Assembly (NCBI RefSeq): GCF_032362555.1
Contig: NC_083519.1
Span: 2,001,501 to 2,065,500 of the forward strand
Length of the DNA stretch: 64,000 nt
Source of the DNA: Amyelois transitella
Lineage: Eukaryota > Arthropoda > Insecta > Lepidoptera > Pyralidae
Direction: 5' to 3'
A program made the translations under genes and the position numbers. The notes below the pieces were generated by a model, which had not been told where the DNA came from, did no database searches, and saw only the letters and a list, made by a program, of their open reading frames with translations. Below, in pieces: positions 11,901-23,535 of the stretch; the first letter of the stretch is position 1; each line of letters begins with the position of its first letter.

Positions 11901-13096
11901 ATGATAGAATTGAGATTCAAATAGTGACAGGTTGTTAGCCCATCGCCAAAAAAAGAATCCCAAGTTTGTAAGCTTATCCCTTAGTCGCATTTTACGACAT
12001 CCATGGGAAAGAGATGGAGTGGTCCTATTCTTTATTGTATTGGTGCCGGGAACCACACGGCAGTATAAGAGGATCATAAACAAAATTGAGGCAAGGGTAA
12101 ACAACAGTTCTGTATGTAGTTCAGTGTTTGCTGCGTGGTCGTTTTGCTTTGAAAAAAGTTACAATCCCATAGTGTGTAGCGGCCTTAGGCATAAATTATT
12201 TTAAAAAACGAACCTCTGATGTTTCAGCCATTGGCTAAGCATGGAGCCGAGAGAGACAGTAAATGATTTTAAACACATATCTAACTCGATAGATGTTTAA
12301 AAAAACTAAACTACAGCTTCGCATTTGCTGCTAATTAAAAGTGCTGAAGTAGAAAAACTAAGAGTCTAACGAGATCGTTAAAACTGTTACGCTGTTTTTT
12401 TTTGTCACAAAACGTATTCGGTTATACTAAAATGTGTGACTAACTTTGTAACTGAAATAATTTGGATGGTAAAATTGTAACTTAAAAATTTGTTTAACTT
12501 TTGGTCAAATGGTTCCTTACTGATTCTTATATAATGTTTTAAATTTAAAATATAGTCACGTCTTTTCAAATCGTCAATAATGAGCATAGGCTCCTAATAA
12601 ATGGCTATAACAAAAAGACAAGGACGGATAAACTGACATGTAGGTTACTCTTTTAATTTGGTAAAAGAGTTTTTTTGACACTTGTTTCTAGTACCCTAAA
12701 ATAGAGAGTAACTTTATTTTTTTTATTCTTTTTTTTTTATAAAAAACCCACCTTTCGTAGCCTATTTTGTGTCCCATTACTCCCCTTTCTGCCTCCATAA
12801 GCCTCTATCTGAAGCATAGTTTTGTAAAAAAAAAAACTATGTCACCCCACCTATGAATCATAAAATATGTATGTACTGCTTACAGGTTACCCATGAGCAA
12901 AGTTTTACCAGAGGAGCCTTTGGAGCATGCGATATACGATGCTGCTCATCGTTTAGGCGTTCTGATGGAAAGCTGCGATGTCTACAAATGTCCCCTGTCT
13001 TTGGTTGACTGGGCCCAAGGATATTACAATGCACCGGCCCCAAAGTTGGACACTTTAACACACCCTTGGGCTTTATTCAGTAGTAGTTTTAATTGA
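8942..13096 (+). CDS. DM4/12-type secreted protein, gene C (4 exons, 227 aa)
   Basis: Exons are 8942-9085, 10264-10481, 11041-11151 and 12886-13096, with phases 0, 2, 2 and a TGA stop. Residues 1-25 are a signal peptide (hydrophobic core TLFFIFSYVG). A basic RKRR precedes YVTFPEGSSFS, the expected start of the mature protein. Exon 2 carries the family core (FGLNWGIAYELPNATE, with one N-glycosylation sequon) and a second polybasic site RRNRRDLY. Exon 3 has MGYNGRECILKTLCE; exon 4 has CDVYKCPLSL. Six cysteines in exons 2 to 4 would suit disulfides in a secreted protein. The exon 2 donor is GTTTGT, weaker than the others. Introns are loaded with S1 repeats and a Helitron. A poly(A) signal AATAAA lies at 13118-13123, 22 bases past the stop. 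Confidence 0.88.
9434..9655 (-). mobile_element. S3 repeat copy in intron 1 of gene C
   Basis: Begins AGAATAGAATAGATTTATTTTC and runs to GACGAATGCACATTGTCTAC. Confidence 0.65.
9793..9935 (+). mobile_element. LINE 3' end (L repeat)
   Basis: One frame reads a LINE-like C-terminus (VDEAKEVCGDRGMWKDVVSAY, then stop) followed by (TATG)n. It is the 3' end of a non-LTR retrotransposon, 5'-truncated. Confidence 0.55.
9999..10252 (+). mobile_element. S1 repeat, full, intron 1 of gene C
   Basis: Ends in (TATG)n only about 12 bases before the exon 2 acceptor. Confidence 0.75.
10528..10765 (+). mobile_element. S1 repeat, intron 2 of gene C
   Basis: CGTGTGGTTCCCGGCACC to CTCTGTCTACCTCACAA; tail decayed. 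Confidence 0.7.
10821..11015 (+). mobile_element. S1 repeat, head missing, intron 2 of gene C
   Basis: CATAGATGTCGTAAAAGGCG to ATAGACATGATTATATGTAT, ending about 25 bases before the exon 3 acceptor. Confidence 0.7.
11186..11441 (+). mobile_element. S1 repeat, full, intron 3 of gene C
   Basis: GTGCCGTGTGGTTACCGGC to GACGTGCCTATATGTATG. Confidence 0.75.
11522..11718 (+). mobile_element. Non-autonomous Helitron, second 197-bp copy
   Basis: Same ends and same length as the copy at 2503, inserted between A and T in intron 3 of gene C. Only a few substitutions separate the two. Confidence 0.85.
11800..12064 (-). mobile_element. S1 repeat, full, intron 3 of gene C
   Basis: (CATA)n to GGTGCCGGGAACCACACGGC. 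It is the last S1 copy before a 12-kb gap. Confidence 0.75.
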
Positions 13097-13117
13097 TTTT
13101 GCCGTATTAGATAGATT

Positions 13118-13123
13118 AATAAA
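13118..13123 (+). terminator. Poly(A) signal of gene C
   Basis: AATAAA lies 22 bases after the stop codon of gene C and before the start of gene D. Confidence 0.55.
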
Positions 13124-13626
13124 TGTATTAAAGGTTATTGTTGTTTGGCTTTCTAAACAGTTTTCTTGGCAACTCATCGCCAAAAAAAGAACTCTTGATT
13201 GACTTTTACTATTTTCGCGGGAAGAGAAACAGCTGGTGCGTGCTGTGTTTATTCCTCACCATTGTTTGGATCATTATGGGAGTTAACTAGGTCAACAAAG
13301 AAAAATACCTTTTTATTTTGTAAATTGACGTATTTATTTAACTCTAAGACAACTTTGTACAAAAAGTTTAGTCTTAAATCACTGAAGATTACAGTTTCAG
13401 CTCTATTATTCTACGGAAGACGTACTAATTTGTACCTTTTAGCGTACACACATCAAATGGTTTAAATAAGTGCAAATAGGAAAATTCTTTTTTGCTAACA
13501 TTCTTTTCTGCTATTTTAATATTGTCACCTCAGTATTCAGCTAGATCTTATAAAAATAAGACCTGAATATAAATAACAAAAGAAGTTTGGTGATAATAAG
13601 TTTAAAATACTCGGATTTAAATTAAA

Positions 13627-15424
13627 ATGTCTTTATTGAAGTTGTGTATTACATGGCTAACATTTATTATACTTTGGTGTGTAGTGTTATCTTTGGCCAC
13701 AGAAAGTAGAACAAAGACTTTGTCTAGAAAAAAGCGATATGTGACATTCCCTGAGGGTTCAAGTTTCTCTGTAAGTGATGTTTAATTAATTACTTTTAAT
13801 TTTAGTTTTAGTTTTTAGTTTAATACTTGGTTTGCAACTTTCATTATTTTGTTTTATACGTATTTCAGTTTTCAAAACCAGTAAGAAGCATTTATAAATT
13901 ATGATTTTGATTGCTTAAACTTGACTCACACAATTCTGGATCGTGGAAATCGGCGGACCATGAACTCTTCTCCGGAGACCTCATCTCTCACGACAGATAA
14001 TAATATTTTTTTTTAATTGACCCTTTTTTCAGACTGCTATATGTATGACTGTGGGTCTCATTGGTCAACCAGCTCCTCGAAACTTTCCGGGAACCTTCGT
14101 TTTTGCCCTGAACTGGGGAGTGGCGTATGACCTTCCAAATGCGACAGATACTATCATGTATTACCATAATAAATATAGACTGAAGAAACCGGTAGCCAAA
14201 AGGAGAAATCGCAGAGAATTGTATCGTAAAATTGAAACTATATTGGATAAGTATGACTCTAGTTTGTACATACATACATACATGAAATCACACCTTTTTC
14301 CCGGAGGGGTAGGCAGAGACTACATCTTTCCACTTGCCACACTACATATTTCTTTCGCTTCATCCACATTTATAACTCTCTTCGTGTACCCTTGACCTGA
14401 CCAGTCCCTCTATCTTATTCATGTGGATGTCGTCAAAAACGCTTAGGGAAATAAGCACTTTCATCTTATGTAGCAGTAATTCCATAATTCAAGTTGGGTT
14501 TGCCGTATTCAAAAACCGCTTCTTGTAAGTACTGACTCATTTCCGAGTCTTGGCCATAGATGACTGCAACGAACACTAACGAGGATTTTGAGGAGGAGAG
14601 AATGTTTTCACAACACAAGTTCTAAAGTAAATAAACAATCTTTAAATTTTTAATGGCACATATGAGCCTTAAGCGCTTGAATACGTATAATAGTCATATT
14701 TTAATATTTTCAGCATGGGCTACAATGGCAGGGAATGTATTTTGAAGACACTCTGTGAAACCACTCAACGCATTGTTCCTCATGGGGATAATATGATGGA
14801 GGAAATGTTCAGGACTTTATTCACGTGAGTTCTTCGACCTTAACATAATACTATATTATTAACTAATGAAATAAAGGACGAGGTTTATCAAGAAACTTAA
14901 ATTCAGGACATATTTTGATGAATTTGGACAGAGAGGTTCTCGTAGAATAAATCCTCAGAATAAAGTTACGCTAAAATTATTTAATTCTGTATATTTGTTT
15001 GTATGTAGTATCTTTACTGCGCAGAATTTTACTGAAATTTAAAAATTTTCGCGAACCAAGTTTCTGAGTTTCTGTGAAGGTCTGAGGTTTTTGTTTGAGT
15101 CAACAGTGACTCTATATTTTTATTATTTACCATCTAGGCTTGACGCAATCGTGAAATGAAAAAAAAAAACAACATTTACTAATAATAATATCACTATTAT
15201 TTAATCATTTCAGGTTACCCATGAGTAAAATACTAACAGAAGAGCCTGTAGAACACTCAATATACGATGCTGCTCATCGCTTAGGCGTCCTGTTGGAGAG
15301 CTGCGACGCTTTCAAATGTCCGCTTTCATTGGTTGACTGGGCTCAAGGATACTATAACGCGCAGGCCCCAATGTCGTACCCTGGGCGACACCCGTTGTCA
15401 ATGTTTAGCAGTAACTTTTTTTGA
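13627..15424 (+). CDS. DM4/12-type secreted protein, gene D (4 exons, 227 aa)
   Basis: Exons are 13627-13770, 14033-14250, 14714-14824 and 15214-15424. Each exon has exactly the length of its counterpart in gene C (144, 218, 111, 211), so this is a tandem duplicate. The N-terminus is a signal peptide (LLKLCITWLTFIILWCVVLS). RKKR precedes YVTFPEGSSFS. Exon 2 has FALNWGVAYDLPNATD and the basic site RRNRREL. Exon 3 has MGYNGRECILKTLCE; exon 4 has CDAFKCPLSLVDWAQGYYNA. Donors are GTAAGT, GTATGA and GTGAGT. Introns are compact (262, 463, 389 bases), with one LINE-tail repeat starting about 16 bases after the exon 2 donor. TATAAAA at 13549 is a possible TATA box, but no initiator was recognised. 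The gene starts 0.53 kb after the stop of gene C. Confidence 0.88.
14266..14420 (-). mobile_element. LINE 3' end (L repeat) in intron 2 of gene D
   Basis: Starts with (CATA)n 16 bases after the exon 2 donor and contains CCCGGAGGGGTAGGCAGAG. Reverse orientation. Confidence 0.55.
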
Positions 15425-17438
15425 GTTTATATATTCAGTTATGGTACACATATAAATAGATTTCTAGTTGATTGATATTGTTTTCCTGAGCTACGGGTGA
15501 ACTGTGGTATTTTGTATTTGTTTATTGTTATTATATAATTATTATAAGGAGCATTATTTATTAAAAATTTTTAGGGCAACTTATATTGATTTGATAATGG
15601 CAACATATGCAGATTTTCATCCACATATCAGGTCTTTAAATTCTGCTTAAAATATTTATATTTCTTATAATGGGTAAAAGTGTTGATAAATGAAACTCGT
15701 TTTTATTATTAACGCATAACATTTAATATTTATAGTTCATATTTATAATACATTTCAATATTAGCAGTAAGAAGTCATGAGTGTATTCATAGTACGTGGT
15801 AGTGCTGATGTCTTGATTTTAATTAATTTAACATTACAAAATGGGACTTAATACATAACATATTCACTATATTATCCATTAGGTATAAGTATTATTTTGC
15901 GTTCCTTACACTAACCATTTATCTATTTATAAATAATAATTGCTTACGCCTACGTATTTATTATACAATTTCATATTTCATTATATTATTGAGCTATCTT
16001 AGAACTTATCGTACGTAAATTATTTATATATATGTTTATAGCATAGTGCATTGAACCTTATTATACTCAGTGGCAATGACCTTACTTTGTCAAATGTACG
16101 ATATAAATTATGTCAAACGAATTATTGTTGGTTGTTGCCCCTATAATATTTTTATGACTATTGAACATGTTTCATAGAAGTCTATTATTGTATTTATGTA
16201 ATATAAGGTACCTTACGTTAAAATAAATTAGGAATTCACTCTCTTTACTATCTAAACTATATTTTGTATCCTTAGTGTGGTGTTCGTTTGCAAATGTCAT
16301 TTTCACCAGTTAGTTTGTACGTGTAAAAATTGTAAATTCTTGTAGGTTACCCAAAAAAAAAAAGAATAACAAATTAAAAAAATACAAAATTTATAAAAAG
16401 CCTTATGAGAAATTTGAAAATTGAACTCCTACCAACTATCATTTCTTACATCAAATATTATATCACTTATTATATTTGTATTCTTTTTTTTACGGCTCGA
16501 AAATTTTCTTCATGGCATGATCGTAATACCATTAAAATAATTATTTGAATCTTCAATTGTTACACATCAAACACCGTTACTCGTGACTAGAAAGGTGAAA
16601 AACAACATCATAAATAACTGAAAATCCATATAACTAGTAGAGGACATTCATTAACATTAAGAGACCAAAATTTCAAACATACATCCCTAACCTATGCCGC
16701 AGCGACAGTAATCAAAATTATTTAATAACAATTAACTTCATAATCATAAAATTGGAACTTACATATTAATACAACAATTGCTTTTTATCCAATTATCCAA
16801 CCAAATGAATGATTAAATCACTCAAAAACTAACACAACTCATTCAAATTCATACAATCCAAACAGTGATTTCAATGACAACTTAGATTTAAATACTAATA
16901 AAATAAGGCACACAGAAAGTCTAGAACAAATTATCAGTAAGAGGAAAACAAATATTGATAAAAGAAACATAGTTATGCGAGTTCCACGCATTCAACAAAT
17001 AAGAATTTTGAGAAATGATTTGTACAAAATGATTTGACTAAATCCCTCAAAAGATTTTACAGAGCGATTAAGGCGTGTACATATCGTGAAACCAATGAAC
17101 ATAAACGTGTTTTAGGTTCCCGTTTCTATTTCGAATTTAGTTGGAATTACTGGGACGATTTGCCAATAGGTTGCTTGCTGAAAAGCGGGAAATTAACGGC
17201 CAATAAAAGCTTTTATACAGCTATTTGGATCAAAATTTCGCATATAACTCGGAAATTATGCCGTGATAGTAAAACAGATTAGTAGTCATTAAGAGGTACC
17301 TATGATCAGAGTATTTCCTTATAAATGATATTATAACTTAACACCTCCTACTATTAAGATGTTATTAGATCCACGTGTTCGTTTTACCTTCCTTATTACT
17401 GTGTTTTTTTTTAATTGTCATTTTGTTTCTCACTCAAG
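15425..17438. other. AT-rich intergenic stretch without recognised genes
   Basis: Downstream of gene D the sequence is very AT-rich and stop-dense in all frames. No S1, LINE-tail or SINE copy is present. The open segment at 17034-17282 has no splice context or recognisable motif. Confidence 0.5.
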
Positions 17439-17563
17439 TTATCCTCAAAGATACTGCCACATCAAGGAACGACACGTCGTACGCACCTCCTGATGTGGCA
17501 CCTCGTGATGGTGAACAGCTCAAGATCTACGTGCCTGGTCAATACCAGATACCATTCGATTAG
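17439..17563 (+). CDS. Candidate orphan terminal exon, unknown protein
   Basis: A long pyrimidine-rich tract ending in CTCACTCAAG precedes an open segment of 41 codons that closes with TAG. The encoded peptide is polar with Pro, Asp and Tyr (APPDVAPRDGEQLKIYVPGQ near the end). Base composition is more balanced than in the flanking AT-rich DNA, which suggests coding. There is no in-frame ATG, so it would have to be the last exon of a gene whose earlier exons were not found. It is not a DM4/12 or receptor exon. The last codons and the stop lie in the left arm of a perfect 20-bp inverted repeat. Confidence 0.3.
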
Positions 17564-17630
17564 TCTGATGATTATACATTTATAATATACATGTATATAT
17601 ATTATACATTTATAATCATCAGACTAATCG
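17557..17630. repeat. Perfect 20-bp inverted repeat (hairpin)
   Basis: The left arm CGATTAGTCTGATGATTATA (17557-17576) is exactly repeated in inverse at 17611-17630. Most of the 34-base loop is also self-complementary, so nearly all 74 bases can fold. Confidence 0.85.
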
Positions 17631-20282
17631 AAATATCAGGTGATTCAAGCCTGAAATGATTTACAATTATTATAAAAAAAAATTAACTTAATCTCGAATA
17701 GTTTGATCGAAAATCCGTGCTTCGGAAGCGATGTTAGTTTAATTGTTGAATTTTAATATCACAACGGAAATGATTTGGACTTTATAATTTTTTTTAAACA
17801 GATTTCGGCAAAATTAACATGTGCGCATTTTTAACTGCCTTATTTGAGGAATGGGTTTACTTCATACATACACGCCTTATAATTTAAAATACATAACATG
17901 CATTGACAATTAATTGTCATAAAAATAGTATTAAGTATAGTGCAAAAGTGGGTTTATTATTCAGTATATATGTACATCTAATCGTGTTGGAAGCTCAACG
18001 CAAATTTCGTGTGGTTTCGACTACCTAAGTACACATTTATTCTATTTTTTTTTTATATATTAATGAGTAAATATTAAAATACAAAAAATAAATAAAAAGA
18101 GATCTGAGCATAAATTAAACATTATAATTGAAATTAATTTCAAAGGAATATTTACATAATTTAACAAAAATATCAATAGAAATCATAGTGATAGTACTAC
18201 TAACAGGTAAGAGTTGCAAAAATAGTAAAAACAAAAAAGAGAATGGAAAAATTACTTACGTCACTTTGGAAGACGTTTGATTAAACATGCAAGTACGCCT
18301 AACTTACGTAGATATTTATATGTTAAAGAGTATTTATATATGTGAATATGGATGATAGAATAATAATTTTAATAAAATAAACGAAACCGTGCTGAAAAGC
18401 AAGTATAAGGTGTATTGAAGAAATCACTATGACGAAATTCTAGATTTCGAACAACCTAATTATAAAGCGTTGTGGATTTTTCTGTTAATACTGACTTCCT
18501 TTCAAAAGTAAATATTAAATTTACAAGTATAATAATTATATTTACCGAAATAAATATTAGAAACTGACTGACAAGAAACCCGAATAGAATTTTTATTACT
18601 GATGATGTTATGAAAACAATGAGATCTTAAAAGAACAAATAAGGCCTTAACATTTAAACAGCGGAGCATGCGTTCTGTCGTCGATATATACGAGTACATT
18701 TGAGTATTCATATCCATGATATTAAAAAGATAAGTTTCAGTAGAATTAGCTGTCGAAATAAAAATATTACTAATACCAACTTGCATGTATATTATTAAAT
18801 TGATAAATGTGACTTACTGAAAAACGCCCAAGAAACCAATATAAATGTAGAGCTATTCTATTGGATGACTTTTCAAATTAACAATTGAACATCATCACGT
18901 CACGCATGCTCCGTTATTCCCAAATCATGACCTGATTGTCTACAACGTCCATTCACTACAAACCTACGTTAGCACTAAAGACACGGTGAAAGGAACGTAG
19001 AAAAATAACTTGTCAATTATAATTATTTAAATTTCTATGTTGATCTTCTATATTTACATGTCAACATTTGTTTAAGTTGATTTCTTAAAATTATTGACAG
19101 CCATGTGATAGCTGACTATGAGTTTGCAACCCCGCCACTCGATGCAGACAAACTTGCTAGCACATACCAATTAAATGCTGGTATTTTTTCATTTTTCATA
19201 TTTGATATTTTCAAAAATAATGACATTTCGTTTAAGTTCTGAAGTTTGAATATAATTTCGTTAATCGTTGTGCTTTTTTAGATGTATACCACAACTTAAA
19301 TGAATGACACAGATGTAAAAGGTTTTAATAAAAAACTTTTGATACTTCCATTTCGATTTTATAATTTTATTGTGATACCTGAATTTTATATTAGGTCAAA
19401 AGCATATCGTTTTTAAACTTTAAATATTTTTAAAACTGCATCCATAATGAAAAGAATGTCGTTACATATATCTTTAGGAGCAACTTGTAATTCTTAAAAA
19501 ACTTGTATGTTTGCCACATATGAGTTATCGTTGGAAATATTGTCATATTAAATATAACATCTTACATTGTTAGTACTTTCAGTACATTCATATGGCTTGT
19601 TAGTTTACTAAACAGTGGCCCCAGAATCATTGAAAGTTGAGTTATTTTTAACTTATAAATTAATTATAGAATAAATATTAATAAATAAATATTAGTAAAC
19701 CTAATTACAATCATTATCGAGCTCAAAAGTTAAATCAAATAAGGAATAAAGTAAATATAATTCGTTTTTCTTATCTTAAATTGATTTATTCACTTTGGCA
19801 CATTTTAGTGTTCGGGAATTACAAATCACTAGATTTTTGATTTGACTAGATAAATTTTAAATTTAATCGTATGGTAACAAATTTATCTGGCACCGCGTTT
19901 GTGAGCTGACTCATTCGTCGACTAACTCTAAAAACACTGAGAAGCTAAATACCACTTATAATAATACACGTACCCATTTTAACTTACTTATTGACAAGTG
20001 TTGAATCTAGCTTTTTGAGATTATTGTTAAATTTATTACCTATCTACTGCCAGATATACGACAAATTCACTACTTTTGCTTACCCGTCTTCACCCGAAAC
20101 GTTACATTTCCAAACAACACATCTGACTAACAATATGAAATAATGTGAATCCGTAACATCCTACAAATAAAGGGAATAAAAAATGTTTAGTGTCCACAGA
20201 TTTCTATCGACGACGTGAATCAAAAAATGCTAAATACCGATAAATTTATCTTCACTTCCAAAGAAATTGTATTTTAAATTAT

Positions 20283-20322
20283 TATTATGTTGGTACTTAC
20301 CATTTGTGTTACCAACATAATA
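20283..20322. repeat. 13-bp perfect inverted repeat
   Basis: TATTATGTTGGTA at 20283-20295 pairs with its exact reverse complement at 20310-20322 around a 14-base loop. Confidence 0.75.
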
Positions 20323-22795
20323 GTAACATTTTTGGTAACCAATGCATTGATAACATGACACTTACCAAGTTGTAACAACTTTAAGTTACTGTAGTATATC
20401 TTTCGCTACCAACGCAAATTCACGTAACTGTTGACCCGTCTGGTTTCACTTGCGACGTTTTGTTTGACTCAAACGCAATATTTTTTAGGAAAAGGCAAAC
20501 AATGTCTTTGAGACACAGATAACAACGGAACAATAGAGATTTAAATAACAAAAAGATTTATCGACGTTTGGTTAAACCTGAACAATAACAAAAGCGACCA
20601 CAGGGAAAAATGCTTTACGGATTTTTTTCCTTTCTTAACTTGAGCGGTATTGTCATTAGTTAAATAAGGATTTGAATCGTTGTACAGGCTTTATTTTATA
20701 TCCAAACTGTGTTAACATTCATTAAAAAAAAACGTGTTATTCATAAAATTGTATTCACAAACTTTTTTCTTTCTAAGTCATGCACGACGCTCCCTTGCTA
20801 AAACCGACAAATCACATCCCCTCCTAACAACCTACTTACATAGCTCCAGCTTTCAGGGTCGACACTCTTAGGAGAATATTTACAATAAATATATTGTTTC
20901 CACCTTAATCTAGCTTTCCATTCATGCTCTCAATATTATTTCAAACGTACCATTCAATCTTAAACAATTACCCTATGGTGTTTTAGAAAATCTATTATTA
21001 TTTGCAGTCATATAAAAATAACAACAGACCGTTTATTTTCTAGCAAATATCTACAATAAAAGTTCGGATGACCACGAATCTGTGAAAAGCCAGTGTTACT
21101 TAACTAGCCTTTAATGATATCATTATTAATATTAAATTGGTGTGTTTCGGTGCGTGCAATAGCACTTTCCTACTTCCGATTAATAGACGTGAATGTGTTA
21201 CTTATAAGAAAATTAATTTTAGTAGTCTGATACACGAACAATTCCATCCAAAAATTCCATCAAAGATACATGGCATAATTAGAGCCTTACTAAATGTAAC
21301 CTCATATAGATTTCCATTTAGAGACGGAGCTAACATTTTGCAACCTTCAGCGAGCTTCCTTTTTCCTAACAAATTAGACCGCAATCCTTGTATGTTACTC
21401 TAAAATTATTACGTATCAACTAATCTACGCTAGCCAGTGTATGCATTTGACACAAACAGCTATACACACTCAATAACACTTATATAATATGGAGACGACT
21501 CACACAAAACAATTTGAATTATTTCACTATAACCATCCCTGTTTTCCTATCTGCTCGCTGTGGATTCATAATATTACTGTTATCTAAGTAATTTTTATCT
21601 AATAAACATTATCATGAGTTACTTTGACATATCAATTACGCGGCTCGAAATATTTTTTTTTTTATTACGTTAAATTGCTACAATACCCTACTAAATGGGT
21701 CGAAGTGAGGTAAAACGCTATGTTGCGCGAAGATGTTTGAAACAATCTTCATACGTACTACAAAAAACAAAAGTATAATAAGAACGAGTAATGAGAGGTA
21801 ACACTTAAGAGTAATCAAAATGAAATATCTAATTTTGAATCTAATCTAGAGAAATAAATGTAAGATTACCTACATCGTTACAGACTAGGTCACAATCATC
21901 AACAATGATTTATTATTACCTAAAAGTGTTTGTGGTATAGTGCCAATAAGTGAGTAAAAGACTTACAATCAGTGAAAAATTGTGAGAATACAAACAAAGA
22001 GGAGAAATTGTGTACTAAATTTACCCTGTTCTCTAGGATTATTAGTTGAATTACAGTAATAAGTTACGCGTACGGAAAAAGCAGGCCATCTTGGTGCCTG
22101 TCAACAGGCACGTACAAATTAAGCGTCAGTGTGTCATTCAGTCGTTATTTTTGGGCAAGCAATCGTTTGTTTCTTACAATTATCAGAATTAATATGTTTT
22201 GAAGCAAAATTCGAAACTAGACAGCAAACATTTATGAATAGCACTAAAGTAATATCAGTTTGTAGCTATCGGAACTGTGTCATAACGCGCTGGCAGATTT
22301 GGCACACCATTTAAAAAATTTAATAAAACAAGTCATCGAACTATCTAAGAATATCGACTTTATAAAAAATGTAATTTACAATTGGCAGTCAATTGTGTTT
22401 CACAAATATATCTAGTCAAATAATATCACCGTCGCAACGTGACTATATCTATATTGGCATTATGATAAGTGTTTTGTTTTTCATATTCCTGATGACTAGA
22501 CTTATCAACCTATTAATATCTACAATCCCTTATAACTTCATTACATCTACAGGGAAATCATTACCATTCGTCAAATTATCGATATTGTCCTTATGGTTTT
22601 TACGCGAGTACGTAGTTTATCAAATACTTAAGTATAATTCAATTATTACATCACCGTTAATAAATACATCGACATGTGTCCGGCTCTCATTGAGGACGTT
22701 TGCACAAAACTATTATAATTATGTTGATGTTAATCGACGTTTGGATTGAGTAGTACCACTTAACAATACTTAAAAATTACGAAATTGAGCTCGAC

Positions 22796-22801
22796 TTTAT
22801 T
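22796..22801 (-). terminator. Possible poly(A) signal of the receptor gene
   Basis: TTTATT on the + strand reads AATAAA in the receptor direction, about 520 bases beyond the stop. It is one of several possible sites in AT-rich DNA. Confidence 0.2.
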
Positions 22802-22822
22802 CGAAGTAAACCTTAAGTGTAA

Positions 22823-22851
22823 AATGTTACGTTATTATGCTACGTAACATT
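22823..22851. repeat. 10-bp perfect inverted repeat
   Basis: AATGTTACGT at 22823-22832 and ACGTAACATT at 22842-22851 can pair around a 9-base loop. It lies downstream of the receptor stop codon, next to the putative poly(A) signal. Confidence 0.7.
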
Positions 22852-23282
22852 CTGTAAAATAAATATTTCTATCGCAAGAAATAAATACCCCTATATATAT
22901 TCTGTACAATGTTTGTGCGCTCGTGTCAAATAATTCCTGAAAAAGAAATTGACGGAAACATACAAAACTGCGACCGCTTAAAGTATAAATGTTTACAGCG
23001 ATTCTAATTATAAAAATAGTTGCAGTAGATCCGGCGTCAACACAAAACAGCTACGTTGAGGTTGTTCCGTTCTCGATTCCACTATTGACGGATAAGTCTC
23101 GAGTTAATGACAATGTTTCTATTACAAAAAGACGGTTTTGGGCGCATGCAACAATCACACGTCCCTTCGCGCACCAGGCGCTTGGCACCTCACTGATCAC
23201 AACTGATTGTCCTCGCCTAACAATTCCCACTGGGAGCTTTATATAGATCATCCGTGCCACCACATGACGATTAGCTCCCAGA

Positions 23283-23312
23283 ACGTCTTCGGCGGCGAGT
23301 GGCCGAAGACGT
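23283..23312 (-). promoter_or_regulatory. 11-bp GC-rich hairpin just after the receptor stop codon
   Basis: The two 11-base arms (23283-23293 and 23302-23312, core CGTCTTCGGC) are exact inverse complements around an 8-base loop. The stem begins 10 bases after the stop codon, at the start of the 3' UTR, in otherwise AT-rich DNA. A role in transcript stability or translation is only inferred. Confidence 0.6.
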
Positions 23313-23322
23313 AGGACGAATT

Positions 23323-23535
23323 TCAGAGACTCGGGTCTCCCAAGGAGCCCATTTTGAGCAACTCTAATTTCTTTTTCGCAATCTTCGAGTAGAGAATGTC
23401 GATGGGCTTGCTGTTGTCATAGAAGGTTGGCGCTCTGAATATGATGAGGGCCGTCCCCAACACGCAGGCTATCGTGAAGGCGAACAGGAAGATTCTGTCC
23501 AATACCATAGCGACGTATTTCCAATCATCCTCCAC
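23323..23535 (-). CDS. nAChR alpha last exon (213 bp, M4 and C-terminus)
   Basis: Starts [16 protein letters not shown] and carries M4 ([16 protein letters not shown]), then a tail rich in Lys ([15 protein letters not shown]) and a TGA stop. The acceptor is CAG before GTGGAG. Confidence 0.95.
   Translation of the reverse strand: MEDDWKYVAMVLDRIFLFAFTIACVLGTALIIFRAPTFYDNSKPIDILYSKIAKKKLELLKMGSLGDPSL

Larger units (their letters stand above)
17631..23282. other. AT-rich gene-poor stretch; probable 3' flank of the receptor gene
   Basis: No repeat family of the window occurs here apart from short inverted repeats at 20283-20322 and 22823-22851. Open segments such as 22393-22749 are AT-driven and lack motifs. 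On the - strand AATAAA (22796-22801 read in reverse) could serve as a distal poly(A) signal for the receptor, about 520 bases past its stop. Confidence 0.45.

Noticed and set aside
22393..22749. 118-codon open frame on the + strand
   Set aside because: No ATG at the start, AT-driven composition, no motif and no splice context; probably chance.
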